NCBI GenBank assembly: GCA_946059305.1 | Contig: CAMGMU010000016.1 | Coordinates: forward strand, 1 to 34,336 | Origin: an uncultured Bacteroidales bacterium | Lineage (GTDB): Bacteria > Bacteroidota > Bacteroidia > Bacteroidales > Paludibacteraceae | DNA: 34,336 bases | Direction: 5' to 3' | Shown: piece after piece, positions 9,832 to 17,613 of the stretch | Layout: the number at the start of each line of letters is the position of its first letter | Numbering within the stretch: the stretch's first letter is position 1 | Made by a program: the position numbers and the translations under genes | The notes under the pieces: generated by a model | The model's database searches: none | What the model was told of the DNA's origin: nothing | The model's input: only the letters and a program-made list of their open reading frames with translations

Positions 9832-10823
9832 CAATACAAAAAAAGAAAATATTAGTTACTGGGGGTGCAGGCTTTATAGGCTCAAACTTATGTGAGCATT
9901 TAATCGATCAAGGTTACTATGTACGTTGTCTGGATAATTTCTCCACAGGGCATATTAGAAATATCCAAAATCTAATTGATAATTTTCCTGACCAATTTGA
10001 ATTGATTGAAGGTGATATTCGCAATTATGAGACTTGCCTGAAGGCAACAAAGGATATAGATATCATCCTTCATGAAGCAGCATTGGGTAGTATACCTCGA
10101 AGCATAAATGATCCTATTACGACAAATGATGTAAATGTAAATGGATTCTTGAATATGTTGGTGTCTGCACGAGACTCCGGAGTCAAAAGGTTTATCTTTG
10201 CGACAAGCAGCTCCGTGTATGGTGATAGCCAGGTGCTACCCAAGTCAGAGGATAATATAGGACATCCCTTATCTCCTTACGCTCTTACTAAGTATGTGGA
10301 TGAGCTTTATGCGGAGGTATTCGCTAAACTTTATGGTATTGAATATATTGGTCTTCGATATTTTAATGTGTTTGGCAGAAATCAAGACCCAAATAGTGTG
10401 TATGCCGCCGTCATCCCTCTGTTTATTAAGCAGTACATCGCACATAAACAACCTGTCATCAATGGCGATGGTCAGCATTCGAGAGACTTTACTTATATTG
10501 ACAATGTTGTCCAAATGAATATGTTGGCCATTGAAACTCAATCTCCTGATGCAATAAATAGAATCTATAATACAGCAGCTTCTGAGAGAACATCAGTTAA
10601 TGATTTGAGTATAATGATTAAGGAAGCATTGTCAAACTTTGATGCCTCGATAGCTGACATAGAACCAGTTCATGGTTCAGATCGGCCAGGAGATATTCCC
10701 CACTCGTATGCAAGTATTGAACTTGCGCGAGAATATCTGGGCTATTCGCCATATATATCTTTCAAAGAAGGTCTAAGAAAGACAGTTGAATGGTATTGGA
10801 GTATATCGAAAAATATACTCTAA
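9828..10823 (+). CDS. NAD-dependent sugar epimerase/dehydratase (UDP-hexose 4-epimerase-like)
   Basis: TGGAGFIGSNLCEHL, HEAALGSIPRS, YALTKYVDELYAEVF, DFTYIDNVVQ. Confidence 0.9.
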   Translation: MTIQKKKILVTGGAGFIGSNLCEHLIDQGYYVRCLDNFSTGHIRNIQNLIDNFPDQFELIEGDIRNYETCLKATKDIDIILHEAALGSIPRSINDPITTNDVNVNGFLNMLVSARDSGVKRFIFATSSSVYGDSQVLPKSEDNIGHPLSPYALTKYVDELYAEVFAKLYGIEYIGLRYFNVFGRNQDPNSVYAAVIPLFIKQYIAHKQPVINGDGQHSRDFTYIDNVVQMNMLAIETQSPDAINRIYNTAASERTSVNDLSIMIKEALSNFDASIADIEPVHGSDRPGDIPHSYASIELAREYLGYSPYISFKEGLRKTVEWYWSISKNIL

Positions 10824-10836
10824 AAACAATTATCCT

Positions 10837-12297
10837 ATGAATGATTTAACCATATATCCCACCGACCAGCCGTTAGTACAGTTTCTAACTCCGTCTGAAT
10901 TACTCGGAATGTTCACCTCCTATTTGTCCCAACAGGAGGCGAACCGACAGGTTATATTCTTGAAGGGCATATACCTTAAAAACCCTAAGCATAATCCCCA
11001 ATGGCAATCCCGTTATGATGTGCTTCGCGATGAGTCCAACCAAACGGAGATAACTCTTCAAATACCTCTTCGTCTTGCCGATAATTTGAAGGACGGAAGT
11101 CTTGTCACTGTATGTGGTGTTCTGGGCCGTCGTGTGCAAATCAATAGCCAAATCCAGATTATGCTCGTTATAAGTCGTATTGAGGTGGTGCAAGACCAGG
11201 CTATTGATGAGGACGAAATGCGCCGTATCGAACTTCGCCGCATTAAAGCATCTGCTGGATTTCGGAATGTAGATACTATTTTGGAGAATTGTTTGTATAA
11301 CGATCAGCGGCCACGTATTGCACTAATCTTTGCTCAAGGCTCCATCACCGATTCCGACTTCAAAGCCGGTGTGGAGGCCGCTCGCGCCAGCATAGATTTT
11401 GATGAGTACCGTGCAACTTTCTCACGCACTGACGAACTAATCAAGGTACTTGATGAGATCGACACTGATTCTTACGAAGCTGTGGCTATCGTGCGTGGTG
11501 GCGGTGCAGGTTTAGAGGTGCTCGATGCAATGCCTTTATTGGAGCGTATCGTGAAACTCAACACTCCACTTATTGCTGCTGTTGGTCACCCCGACGAGAA
11601 GATTTTCTTTAAGCTGTTGGTGGATAAAGAGGTAGCTGTTCCGAATGATCTTGGTCACTATTTCAAAAATATGGTGGAGTCCGTTACTGAACAGAAAACA
11701 CGTTCGCGTGCCCAACTGACAGAGAAAATCAAGAAGCAGTTCCAAGAACAGCTCGAAGCCGGACAAAAACAGAACAAAGAGTTACAGGAGAAACTCACGG
11801 CTCTTACCAAGACGCAGGAGGAATCCACCAAGAAACAGGCTGAGGTTGCTAAATTGCATGATGAGCAAGTAAAGGCTGCTCACAAGCAAAACGAGGAACT
11901 TCAGAAGCAACTCAAAACGATTACTGAGGAGCAGTCCAAGAAGCAGGCTGAGATGGTGAAACTGCATGAGGAACAGGTTAAGGCAGCTAATAAGCAGAAC
12001 GAAGAACTTCAAAAGCAGTTGATGACCATCTCTGAGCAGAATGAGCAGCAAACGAAGAAGTTCAACGAGAGTCTCAAAGCTATCCAAGAGACGAATGGTA
12101 ACCTGCAAAAGTCTATAGAAAAGGCTAACGCTCAAAGCCAAGAATCCCTGAAGCAATTGAACCAGTCTAAAGACCAGGTTCTCGAACTCCAGCGCAAATT
12201 GGATGCCGCTCAAAAACCATCTTCTAATACAGCGCTCTACGCTTGCATTGGAGTAATCGTTATTTTACTTATTATTATTTTCGCCTTGCTTGCTTAA
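10837..12297 (+). CDS. ExoVII large-subunit (XseA)-like protein with coiled-coil and C-terminal transmembrane anchor
   Basis: OB-like N-terminus, AIVRGGGAGLEVLD and PLIAAVGHPDEK match the XseA 'RGGGS..DL' and 'PVisavGHE.D' blocks; then a long K/E/Q coiled coil and a terminal YACIGVIVILLIIIFALLA helix. Confidence 0.75.
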   Translation: MNDLTIYPTDQPLVQFLTPSELLGMFTSYLSQQEANRQVIFLKGIYLKNPKHNPQWQSRYDVLRDESNQTEITLQIPLRLADNLKDGSLVTVCGVLGRRVQINSQIQIMLVISRIEVVQDQAIDEDEMRRIELRRIKASAGFRNVDTILENCLYNDQRPRIALIFAQGSITDSDFKAGVEAARASIDFDEYRATFSRTDELIKVLDEIDTDSYEAVAIVRGGGAGLEVLDAMPLLERIVKLNTPLIAAVGHPDEKIFFKLLVDKEVAVPNDLGHYFKNMVESVTEQKTRSRAQLTEKIKKQFQEQLEAGQKQNKELQEKLTALTKTQEESTKKQAEVAKLHDEQVKAAHKQNEELQKQLKTITEEQSKKQAEMVKLHEEQVKAANKQNEELQKQLMTISEQNEQQTKKFNESLKAIQETNGNLQKSIEKANAQSQESLKQLNQSKDQVLELQRKLDAAQKPSSNTALYACIGVIVILLIIIFALLA

Positions 12298-12354
12298 TTC
12301 CCAATGGAATTTTAGTAATATGTATGGTTATTATCTAAAGTTATAAACATCTTT

Positions 12355-12702
12355 ATGAATATAGAATCAGTACTCAGTCATGACCAATTGGTCGACATCT
12401 ATGTTGAAGCATGGAATACATTAAATTCCGATTTATTAAAACCAGTGTTGGACAACAATTTTAGGTATGGATCTATGTGGGTTTTGTCTGATCTTGTTGG
12501 TAAACAAGCCTATTTGGATTACATTAAGGGTAAGTTTGAAGCAATCAAATCTTCTCACAGCATAGTAAAGGCTCAAAAAGGCATATCCCCTCAGACTGGT
12601 CTTTCGCGTGTTGAATTGCTTCAAGATGGACATAGAGGTGCCAAGATTGACGTAAAGTCTGATAATGGTGTGATGACCTCTGCGTATATGCATGATCTTT
12701 AA
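12355..12702 (+). CDS. NTF2/SnoaL-like small protein
   Basis: IYVEAWNTLNSDLLKPVLDNNFRYGSMWVLSDLVGKQAYLDYIKGKFEAI pattern. Confidence 0.5.
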   Translation: MNIESVLSHDQLVDIYVEAWNTLNSDLLKPVLDNNFRYGSMWVLSDLVGKQAYLDYIKGKFEAIKSSHSIVKAQKGISPQTGLSRVELLQDGHRGAKIDVKSDNGVMTSAYMHDL

Positions 12703-12711
12703 AGCGGTAAA

Positions 12712-13623
12712 ATGATGAATAATATTCATTCTTTGTTTGTACAGCATTGGCATAATTCGCATGCTAATCGCAAAGTGGAAGCACCATCAGGTATGCCATG
12801 GCTATGTTCACAGATAGATCTTGGGCTGAACGTTATTGCCTCTCGTCCAGGTATGGGTTCTACAACTATGGCTGTATCTTTGGCGTCGGAGTTGGCATTA
12901 GCAGGGAAGAGAGTGTTGTACATGGCTTTCCCCAGCCAAGGAGCGGACAAAATTTTTGTTCGCCAATTTGGCCTTCATATGAATATCCCATGGGAATGTC
13001 AACTACCATCTGAGAATAAATTATGGGAGCAAAATCTACCCTTATTGGAAAATATCAAGTTATTTTACAATCAATTACTCTATTGTTGTTCTGACTATAT
13101 TGAAATTCGGGAGAAACTTAGAAATTGTGTTAGAGAACAACATTTAGACTATATCTTTATTGACTGCATTCAAGAAATCACTATAGATAAAGAGTTATAT
13201 AAAATTAGCGTCGTTGACTATATCTGTTCTGAACTTCGGGCTCTGTCATACGAATTAAATGTCCCAATTGTAGCTACTTCTCAATTAAACCGAAATCCCG
13301 AACATCGTTGTGGAGTTGAGGGCAAGATCCCCCAATTAGGAGACTTTAAAGGTGGAAATGTAGATCAATATGCTCGATTAGTGTATTTCCCATTTCGTCC
13401 TGAGTATTATCGTGTAACTTGTGATTATGACGGTAAATCATTGAAGGATATTGTGAATGTGGTTGTGGAAAAGAATGATGATGGGAATGTCGGTGAAGTT
13501 AGGCTAAAATATGACCGTGAGCACTTGCGATTCAGCTCGGATAAATCATTTGCTGAATTTGTAGATGGGGTGAAATTTTCTAAATCAGCCCCTCTCCCTC
13601 ATACGGTGGATATGCCCTTTTAA
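12712..13623 (+). CDS. DnaB C-terminal-like RecA-fold ATPase with altered Walker A
   Basis: GLNVIASRPGMGSTTMAVSLASELA, LDYIFIDCIQEI, VPIVATSQLNRNPEHR, QLGDFKGGNVDQYARLVYFPFRPEYY. Confidence 0.8.
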   Translation: MMNNIHSLFVQHWHNSHANRKVEAPSGMPWLCSQIDLGLNVIASRPGMGSTTMAVSLASELALAGKRVLYMAFPSQGADKIFVRQFGLHMNIPWECQLPSENKLWEQNLPLLENIKLFYNQLLYCCSDYIEIREKLRNCVREQHLDYIFIDCIQEITIDKELYKISVVDYICSELRALSYELNVPIVATSQLNRNPEHRCGVEGKIPQLGDFKGGNVDQYARLVYFPFRPEYYRVTCDYDGKSLKDIVNVVVEKNDDGNVGEVRLKYDREHLRFSSDKSFAEFVDGVKFSKSAPLPHTVDMPF

Positions 13624-13723
13624 TTGAGGTAATATTGAGACTGAAGAATAATATGGTCACTATTATAAACAATTCTCAGACCCTTAAATATCACGTGAAA
13701 TTACTGCCGAACTTTTTAAGTAA

Positions 13724-15151
13724 ATGTTGTCGATGGAAGAACTTAAACATAGGGTAGAGCTGCTGAATCGCCTTTGTGATTTAGCAAAAGGAAATTTCTC
13801 CAAGTCTGACTACTTGGAAGCACAAATTCTTTTGGCAGGTCTTAATGAAATTCAAAGGGATAAAGTAATAGCCTATTACGAGGAGCGTCAATGGGATAAT
13901 TGTTACTTTGTTAAAAGGGTTATGGATATGCAATTGCCCGAAGTTGATTATTCGAAGAAGGTCGACATCAATACGCCAGTTGTTGATCTATTGGATAATT
14001 TTCAAAATCGAAAGAGCAAGAAGGTGGTTATATCTCGGCATGAGCTGCTTCGTCGATATGACTATCTGGACTCTACTGACCAATTGACTTTTCGGTTAGC
14101 TCTTTTGAATAGTCCGTCTATGGCAGACAATATTCAAGGTTGTAAATATGCCATGGAAAGGTGGTCTGGCGAAGAACTCCCTCTTGTTGAACAAGTTTGG
14201 CATAAGGCTTACACCGATAAAAAATATGACCTATGGTATTGGTCCGGTCGTTTATTGCTTCGCCATGCATCTACTGAGTTCCTTTTGGAATACCAGTATG
14301 GCCTTACTCATCTCCGTTCCGAGGTTGTAAGTGCCTTGTACTATTACCTTTCATTACGCCTTTGTAAAGAGCCCTCTTTCTCTTTAAATAAGGAAAAACT
14401 GCGTATAGGCGATTATTATCGCATTTTATTTCAGGCTGACATGCTGTTCAATGAATGTGAATGGTTGGAAGACTTTTTCCGTGCTGTAGCCGAAATCTAT
14501 ATCTTTAGTGCGCATCATTTCGAGCGGCGTAATGTTTTATCTGCTGAGATTACCCCCGAGGTAGCTCGTAAATATACAAAGGCTGATGAATTTGTTCCGG
14601 AGGCATTTCGCTTTAGAGACCAACCCCGAAATAAAGTATCTCTTTCTATGATTCCGACCATCCGTCGTCTACTTCTATATGGTTCTGTTATGGGATGTGA
14701 GCGAATAGGCTATGTTTTGGACTATTTGCACGATGCTGAGGAGCATATGATAGAAGAGGCAAAAGTGTGCTCAGGTCCTGACTTTTATTATTGGCCGAGT
14801 AGTTGGTCTAGGGAACAATGGCTTTATGTTAAAAGTAAGATAGTTATACCTTGTGTGGAACCTTTGAAGACTTGTTGCCCTGAACGTTTTAAATACTGTT
14901 TTGACGAGAGTATCAAAGAATATGAGGAGTGGCTTGCGCCCTATGTTGAACTGGCCGAACTTGGTGGCTACACTGATGTAGAACCTGTTTATAGAGATGG
15001 AGAGTCTTATGACGTGGTTCCACCTATTAATGATTTTGATTGGGACACGGCTTTTGGTACATTTCCTTCTAAACTTGATAAATCTCCAGAATTTCAGCAA
15101 CTCAAAGATTCTCTTGGTTTAGAGCCTGATTATATTGATGCACCATTTTAA
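13724..15151 (+). CDS. Hypothetical protein, 475 aa
   Basis: Long ORF, no family recognised; followed by a terminator. Confidence 0.75.
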   Translation: MLSMEELKHRVELLNRLCDLAKGNFSKSDYLEAQILLAGLNEIQRDKVIAYYEERQWDNCYFVKRVMDMQLPEVDYSKKVDINTPVVDLLDNFQNRKSKKVVISRHELLRRYDYLDSTDQLTFRLALLNSPSMADNIQGCKYAMERWSGEELPLVEQVWHKAYTDKKYDLWYWSGRLLLRHASTEFLLEYQYGLTHLRSEVVSALYYYLSLRLCKEPSFSLNKEKLRIGDYYRILFQADMLFNECEWLEDFFRAVAEIYIFSAHHFERRNVLSAEITPEVARKYTKADEFVPEAFRFRDQPRNKVSLSMIPTIRRLLLYGSVMGCERIGYVLDYLHDAEEHMIEEAKVCSGPDFYYWPSSWSREQWLYVKSKIVIPCVEPLKTCCPERFKYCFDESIKEYEEWLAPYVELAELGGYTDVEPVYRDGESYDVVPPINDFDWDTAFGTFPSKLDKSPEFQQLKDSLGLEPDYIDAPF

Positions 15152-15162
15152 ACAAATTTTTT

Positions 15163-15192
15163 AGCCCTGACTAACGTTGGGGCTTTCTTTTT
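15163..15192 (+). terminator. Rho-independent terminator
   Basis: AGCCC-(12 nt)-GGGCT followed by TTCTTTTT. Confidence 0.7.
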
Positions 15193-15716
15193 ACCCTCTG
15201 CCTTGGCAGACCGCAGTTGCCACTTGTTTCCATCACCGCCACGGCGTGCGCCATCTGGACATCGGTGGAATCCATTGCCTCCGTCCATGTCATACTTGTA
15301 GAGATAACCTCACTCCTTTGGTGACTCGTGCCCGTGGCACTCCCGGAACATGGAGCTCCGTCCTCATGCTTTGGCTGCTTGGCCGTCATCCTTAACGGCT
15401 GTACCTATAGCCGTTCTCTTATCTTGCCGCTTTCTATCCCTATACTTGCTCGGGCTCCTAATCTTGGGAGTCCGGGCTTGCTTCGCGTAGAGTAGGGCTC
15501 GCCTCTCCCCTCCTCTTCCTGTCGAACGCAGGCGCAGCAGCTGTTACTACCGCTCGTTCTGCGTACTTCTGCCGTCGGTACTGAAGCAGTTGTTTCTATT
15601 CTCGGTCTTGCTCTGGTTGTTTCCTGATTCAGCCATAGCAACTCGCTATAGTCATTCGTTACTTTTGTGGCATGTTCTTTTGGTTATACACATTGTTCCT
15701 GAGATTTTGATGTTCC

Positions 15717-15880
15717 TTTTAGCAATGCAAAGTTAGTTGGTTTACGCTGTATGGCAAGGCTATACAAGTGGCTGGCAAAAATCTTCCTTCCGGACGTGCC
15801 GGAAGAGTATTGTTTGCCGCCATCCTTGCTTTTGACATCGTCGGTCACCCCGCTGCGCTAACTGATAAAGCATTGTAAAA
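15717..15880 (+). promoter_or_regulatory. Structured leader/repeat element, copy A, upstream of ardA
   Basis: TTTTAgCAATGC..AGTTAG (left) can pair with CTAACT..GCATTGTAAAA (right); internal CTTCCGG-ACGTG-CCGGAAG hairpin; near-identical arms in copy B. Confidence 0.75.
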
Positions 15881-15925
15881 GAAACAAATCTCAAACAAAT
15901 GTATAATTCCAAAAACATCAGAAGT

Positions 15926-16492
15926 ATGAAAACAATGTATCGCGAACCGCTTACGGCTGAGGAAATCAACCTCCACAAGAACAATTACGAGAACAAAACC
16001 CCTGCCGTGTATATCGGTACCTATGGCAAGTACAACGAGGGCAGTTTATTTGGCTGCTGGGTAGATATAACTACCTTCGATAGCTACGAGGAACTCTTGG
16101 AGTTTGGCGAGCGCCTCCACGCTGATGAAGCAGATCCCGAACTCATGTTCCAGGATTACGAGTGTTTCCCACGCGAGTATTACGGGGAAAGCCACTTGGA
16201 TTTCGAGGAAATCAAGGCTTGGTATAATCTCGATTCGGATGAGCAAGAGGCCTTCGAAGCCTACATCGAGTATGAGGGCAAGTCTGCTTCCATCGAGAAG
16301 TTCCAAGAGGCCTATTCCGGTCACTTCGATACACCGGAGGAGTTTGCCGAGGCTCTCTACTACAATACCGGTATGATGGAAGGAGTACCCGAGTGGGTCA
16401 TGGGGTCCATCGATTGGTCGTCCATCTGGCGCAATCTCCGCTGTGCCGGTGATTATTGGGAGAACAAGGGCTACTATTTCGCTTCCTGCTAA
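15926..16492 (+). CDS. ardA: ArdA-like antirestriction protein
   Basis: PAVYIGTYGKYNEGSLFGCWVDI..., FGERLHADEADPELMFQDYECFPREYYGE; strongly acidic. Confidence 0.9.
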   Translation: MKTMYREPLTAEEINLHKNNYENKTPAVYIGTYGKYNEGSLFGCWVDITTFDSYEELLEFGERLHADEADPELMFQDYECFPREYYGESHLDFEEIKAWYNLDSDEQEAFEAYIEYEGKSASIEKFQEAYSGHFDTPEEFAEALYYNTGMMEGVPEWVMGSIDWSSIWRNLRCAGDYWENKGYYFASC

Positions 16493-16493
16493 G

Positions 16494-16515
16494 GCAGGGG
16501 GCGAAAGCCCCTTGC
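16494..16515 (+). other. Intercistronic hairpin without U-tract
   Basis: GCAGGGGGC-GAAA-GCCCCTTGC immediately after the ardA stop. Confidence 0.7.
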
Positions 16516-16547
16516 TAAATCATTCACTTCATAAATACTTATTCGCT

Positions 16548-16784
16548 ATGATTTCTATTGAACACATTCTTTCGCACTGCAACGAGGAGCAGCTCCAAAG
16601 CATCCTCGATTCGTCGCTCACCATCATGAAGCACATGGAGTTCGTTACCGGGCGAACTTGCACGCAGCTCGCCATCGAAGATGATCACTTCTGGAAACTG
16701 TACGGCATAAATGCTCTTACACTTTCCGAACTGGCTGGCCGAGCCCAAGGGCGTCGGCAGCAGCAAACGGATCCCATCGATTGA
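16548..16784 (+). CDS. Small hypothetical protein, paralog of 24300-24530
   Basis: MISIEHILSHCNEEQLQSILDSSLTIMKHMEF aligns with MITIESILQNCTDEELDKLFSASCTITETLLL. Confidence 0.7.
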   Translation: MISIEHILSHCNEEQLQSILDSSLTIMKHMEFVTGRTCTQLAIEDDHFWKLYGINALTLSELAGRAQGRRQQQTDPID

Positions 16785-16790
16785 GCCATC

Positions 16791-16821
16791 GCACCTGCCT
16801 CCTCGGAGGTGGGTGCTTTTT
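16791..16821 (+). terminator. Rho-independent terminator of the ardA cassette
   Basis: GCACCtgCCTCCTCGGAGGtgGGTGC followed by TTTTT. Confidence 0.85.
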
Positions 16822-16935
16822 CTCTTTCGCTTCCCCTCCTCTATGCCCATTTTTTGCCTCCATTTTACTTTGGAATCCCTTTTGAAATGGTGCAGTATAA
16901 AATGCACCTAATGGCTTAGAAATCAGCACTAAAAC

Positions 16936-16966
16936 TTGCATATTTCAGATTTTTTTTGTAACTTTG
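16936..16966 (+). promoter_or_regulatory. Bacteroidetes-type promoter
   Basis: TTG, 20 nt spacer, TAACTTTG; upstream of 17006. Confidence 0.7.
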
Positions 16967-17005
16967 CATCGCTTTTTAAATGAAACCTAACTTTTAAATC
17001 AAACT

Positions 17006-17554
17006 ATGACGGACCATTTACTCTATCTGTCTCTGCCGCCGTACCTTGCTCAATGGTATGCTGACGAGTGCAGGCGAAACGAACAAGCTCGAAGCGACAC
17101 GTACGCTCCAGAGCCCTATCGTTTCCCTCAACCGATTCAGCCCATTCGAGGCTCTCTCGAATCCGGCATTTTGGAGTTGTTCTTAACCAAGCAGCCAGCT
17201 GCTGTTCCACAAGATTTCAAAGAAGGCGCGAATATCGTATTGGCGATTCCTTCGTTCCGAAATCGTGACCCACGTATCTATAACTACTTGCGGCCCTCAG
17301 CGCGCGAAATGCTCCAAGCCGCTATACATACTCGTTTTCAAGTGAAACTGTTTCAAGATATCCATCAATTGGTGGGTCTTGGTAAGGCTCGCAAAGATCT
17401 TACAATCATCGCTTGGATGGAGCAGCACGGTATTGAAGTGGACGATACCAACTACAATTCCGTCCTGAAGGTTTTCGATCGCGTACGGAATACGTATACA
17501 CAGTCCGAGAACCGCAAAATCAAGAAAGAGCGAAAAAAAGTTCAAAAACCGTAA
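17006..17554 (+). CDS. Hypothetical protein, first gene of the capsid unit
   Basis: 182-aa ORF directly downstream of a promoter. Confidence 0.65.
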   Translation: MTDHLLYLSLPPYLAQWYADECRRNEQARSDTYAPEPYRFPQPIQPIRGSLESGILELFLTKQPAAVPQDFKEGANIVLAIPSFRNRDPRIYNYLRPSAREMLQAAIHTRFQVKLFQDIHQLVGLGKARKDLTIIAWMEQHGIEVDDTNYNSVLKVFDRVRNTYTQSENRKIKKERKKVQKP

Positions 17555-17613
17555 CGAACTCAAACGCCTTTTGTCTTTTTAGTCACATCTGTCATTCACC
17601 TATATACGTCACT

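Noticed and set aside
11782-12213. Minus-strand Leu-rich ORF
   Set aside because: Antisense of the K/E/Q-rich coiled coil; a codon-composition artefact.
15717-15880. Phase-variable invertible promoter flanked by inverted repeats
   Set aside because: Arms are complementary, but the spacer between the two blocks differs (AA versus GATAWA), so they are not clean recombination sites; no adjacent invertase was seen.
15717-15880. MITE insertion
   Set aside because: Terminal inverted repeats are compatible, but no target-site duplication is visible at either copy, and both copies share orientation and position before an Ard-type gene. Not excluded, only less favoured.
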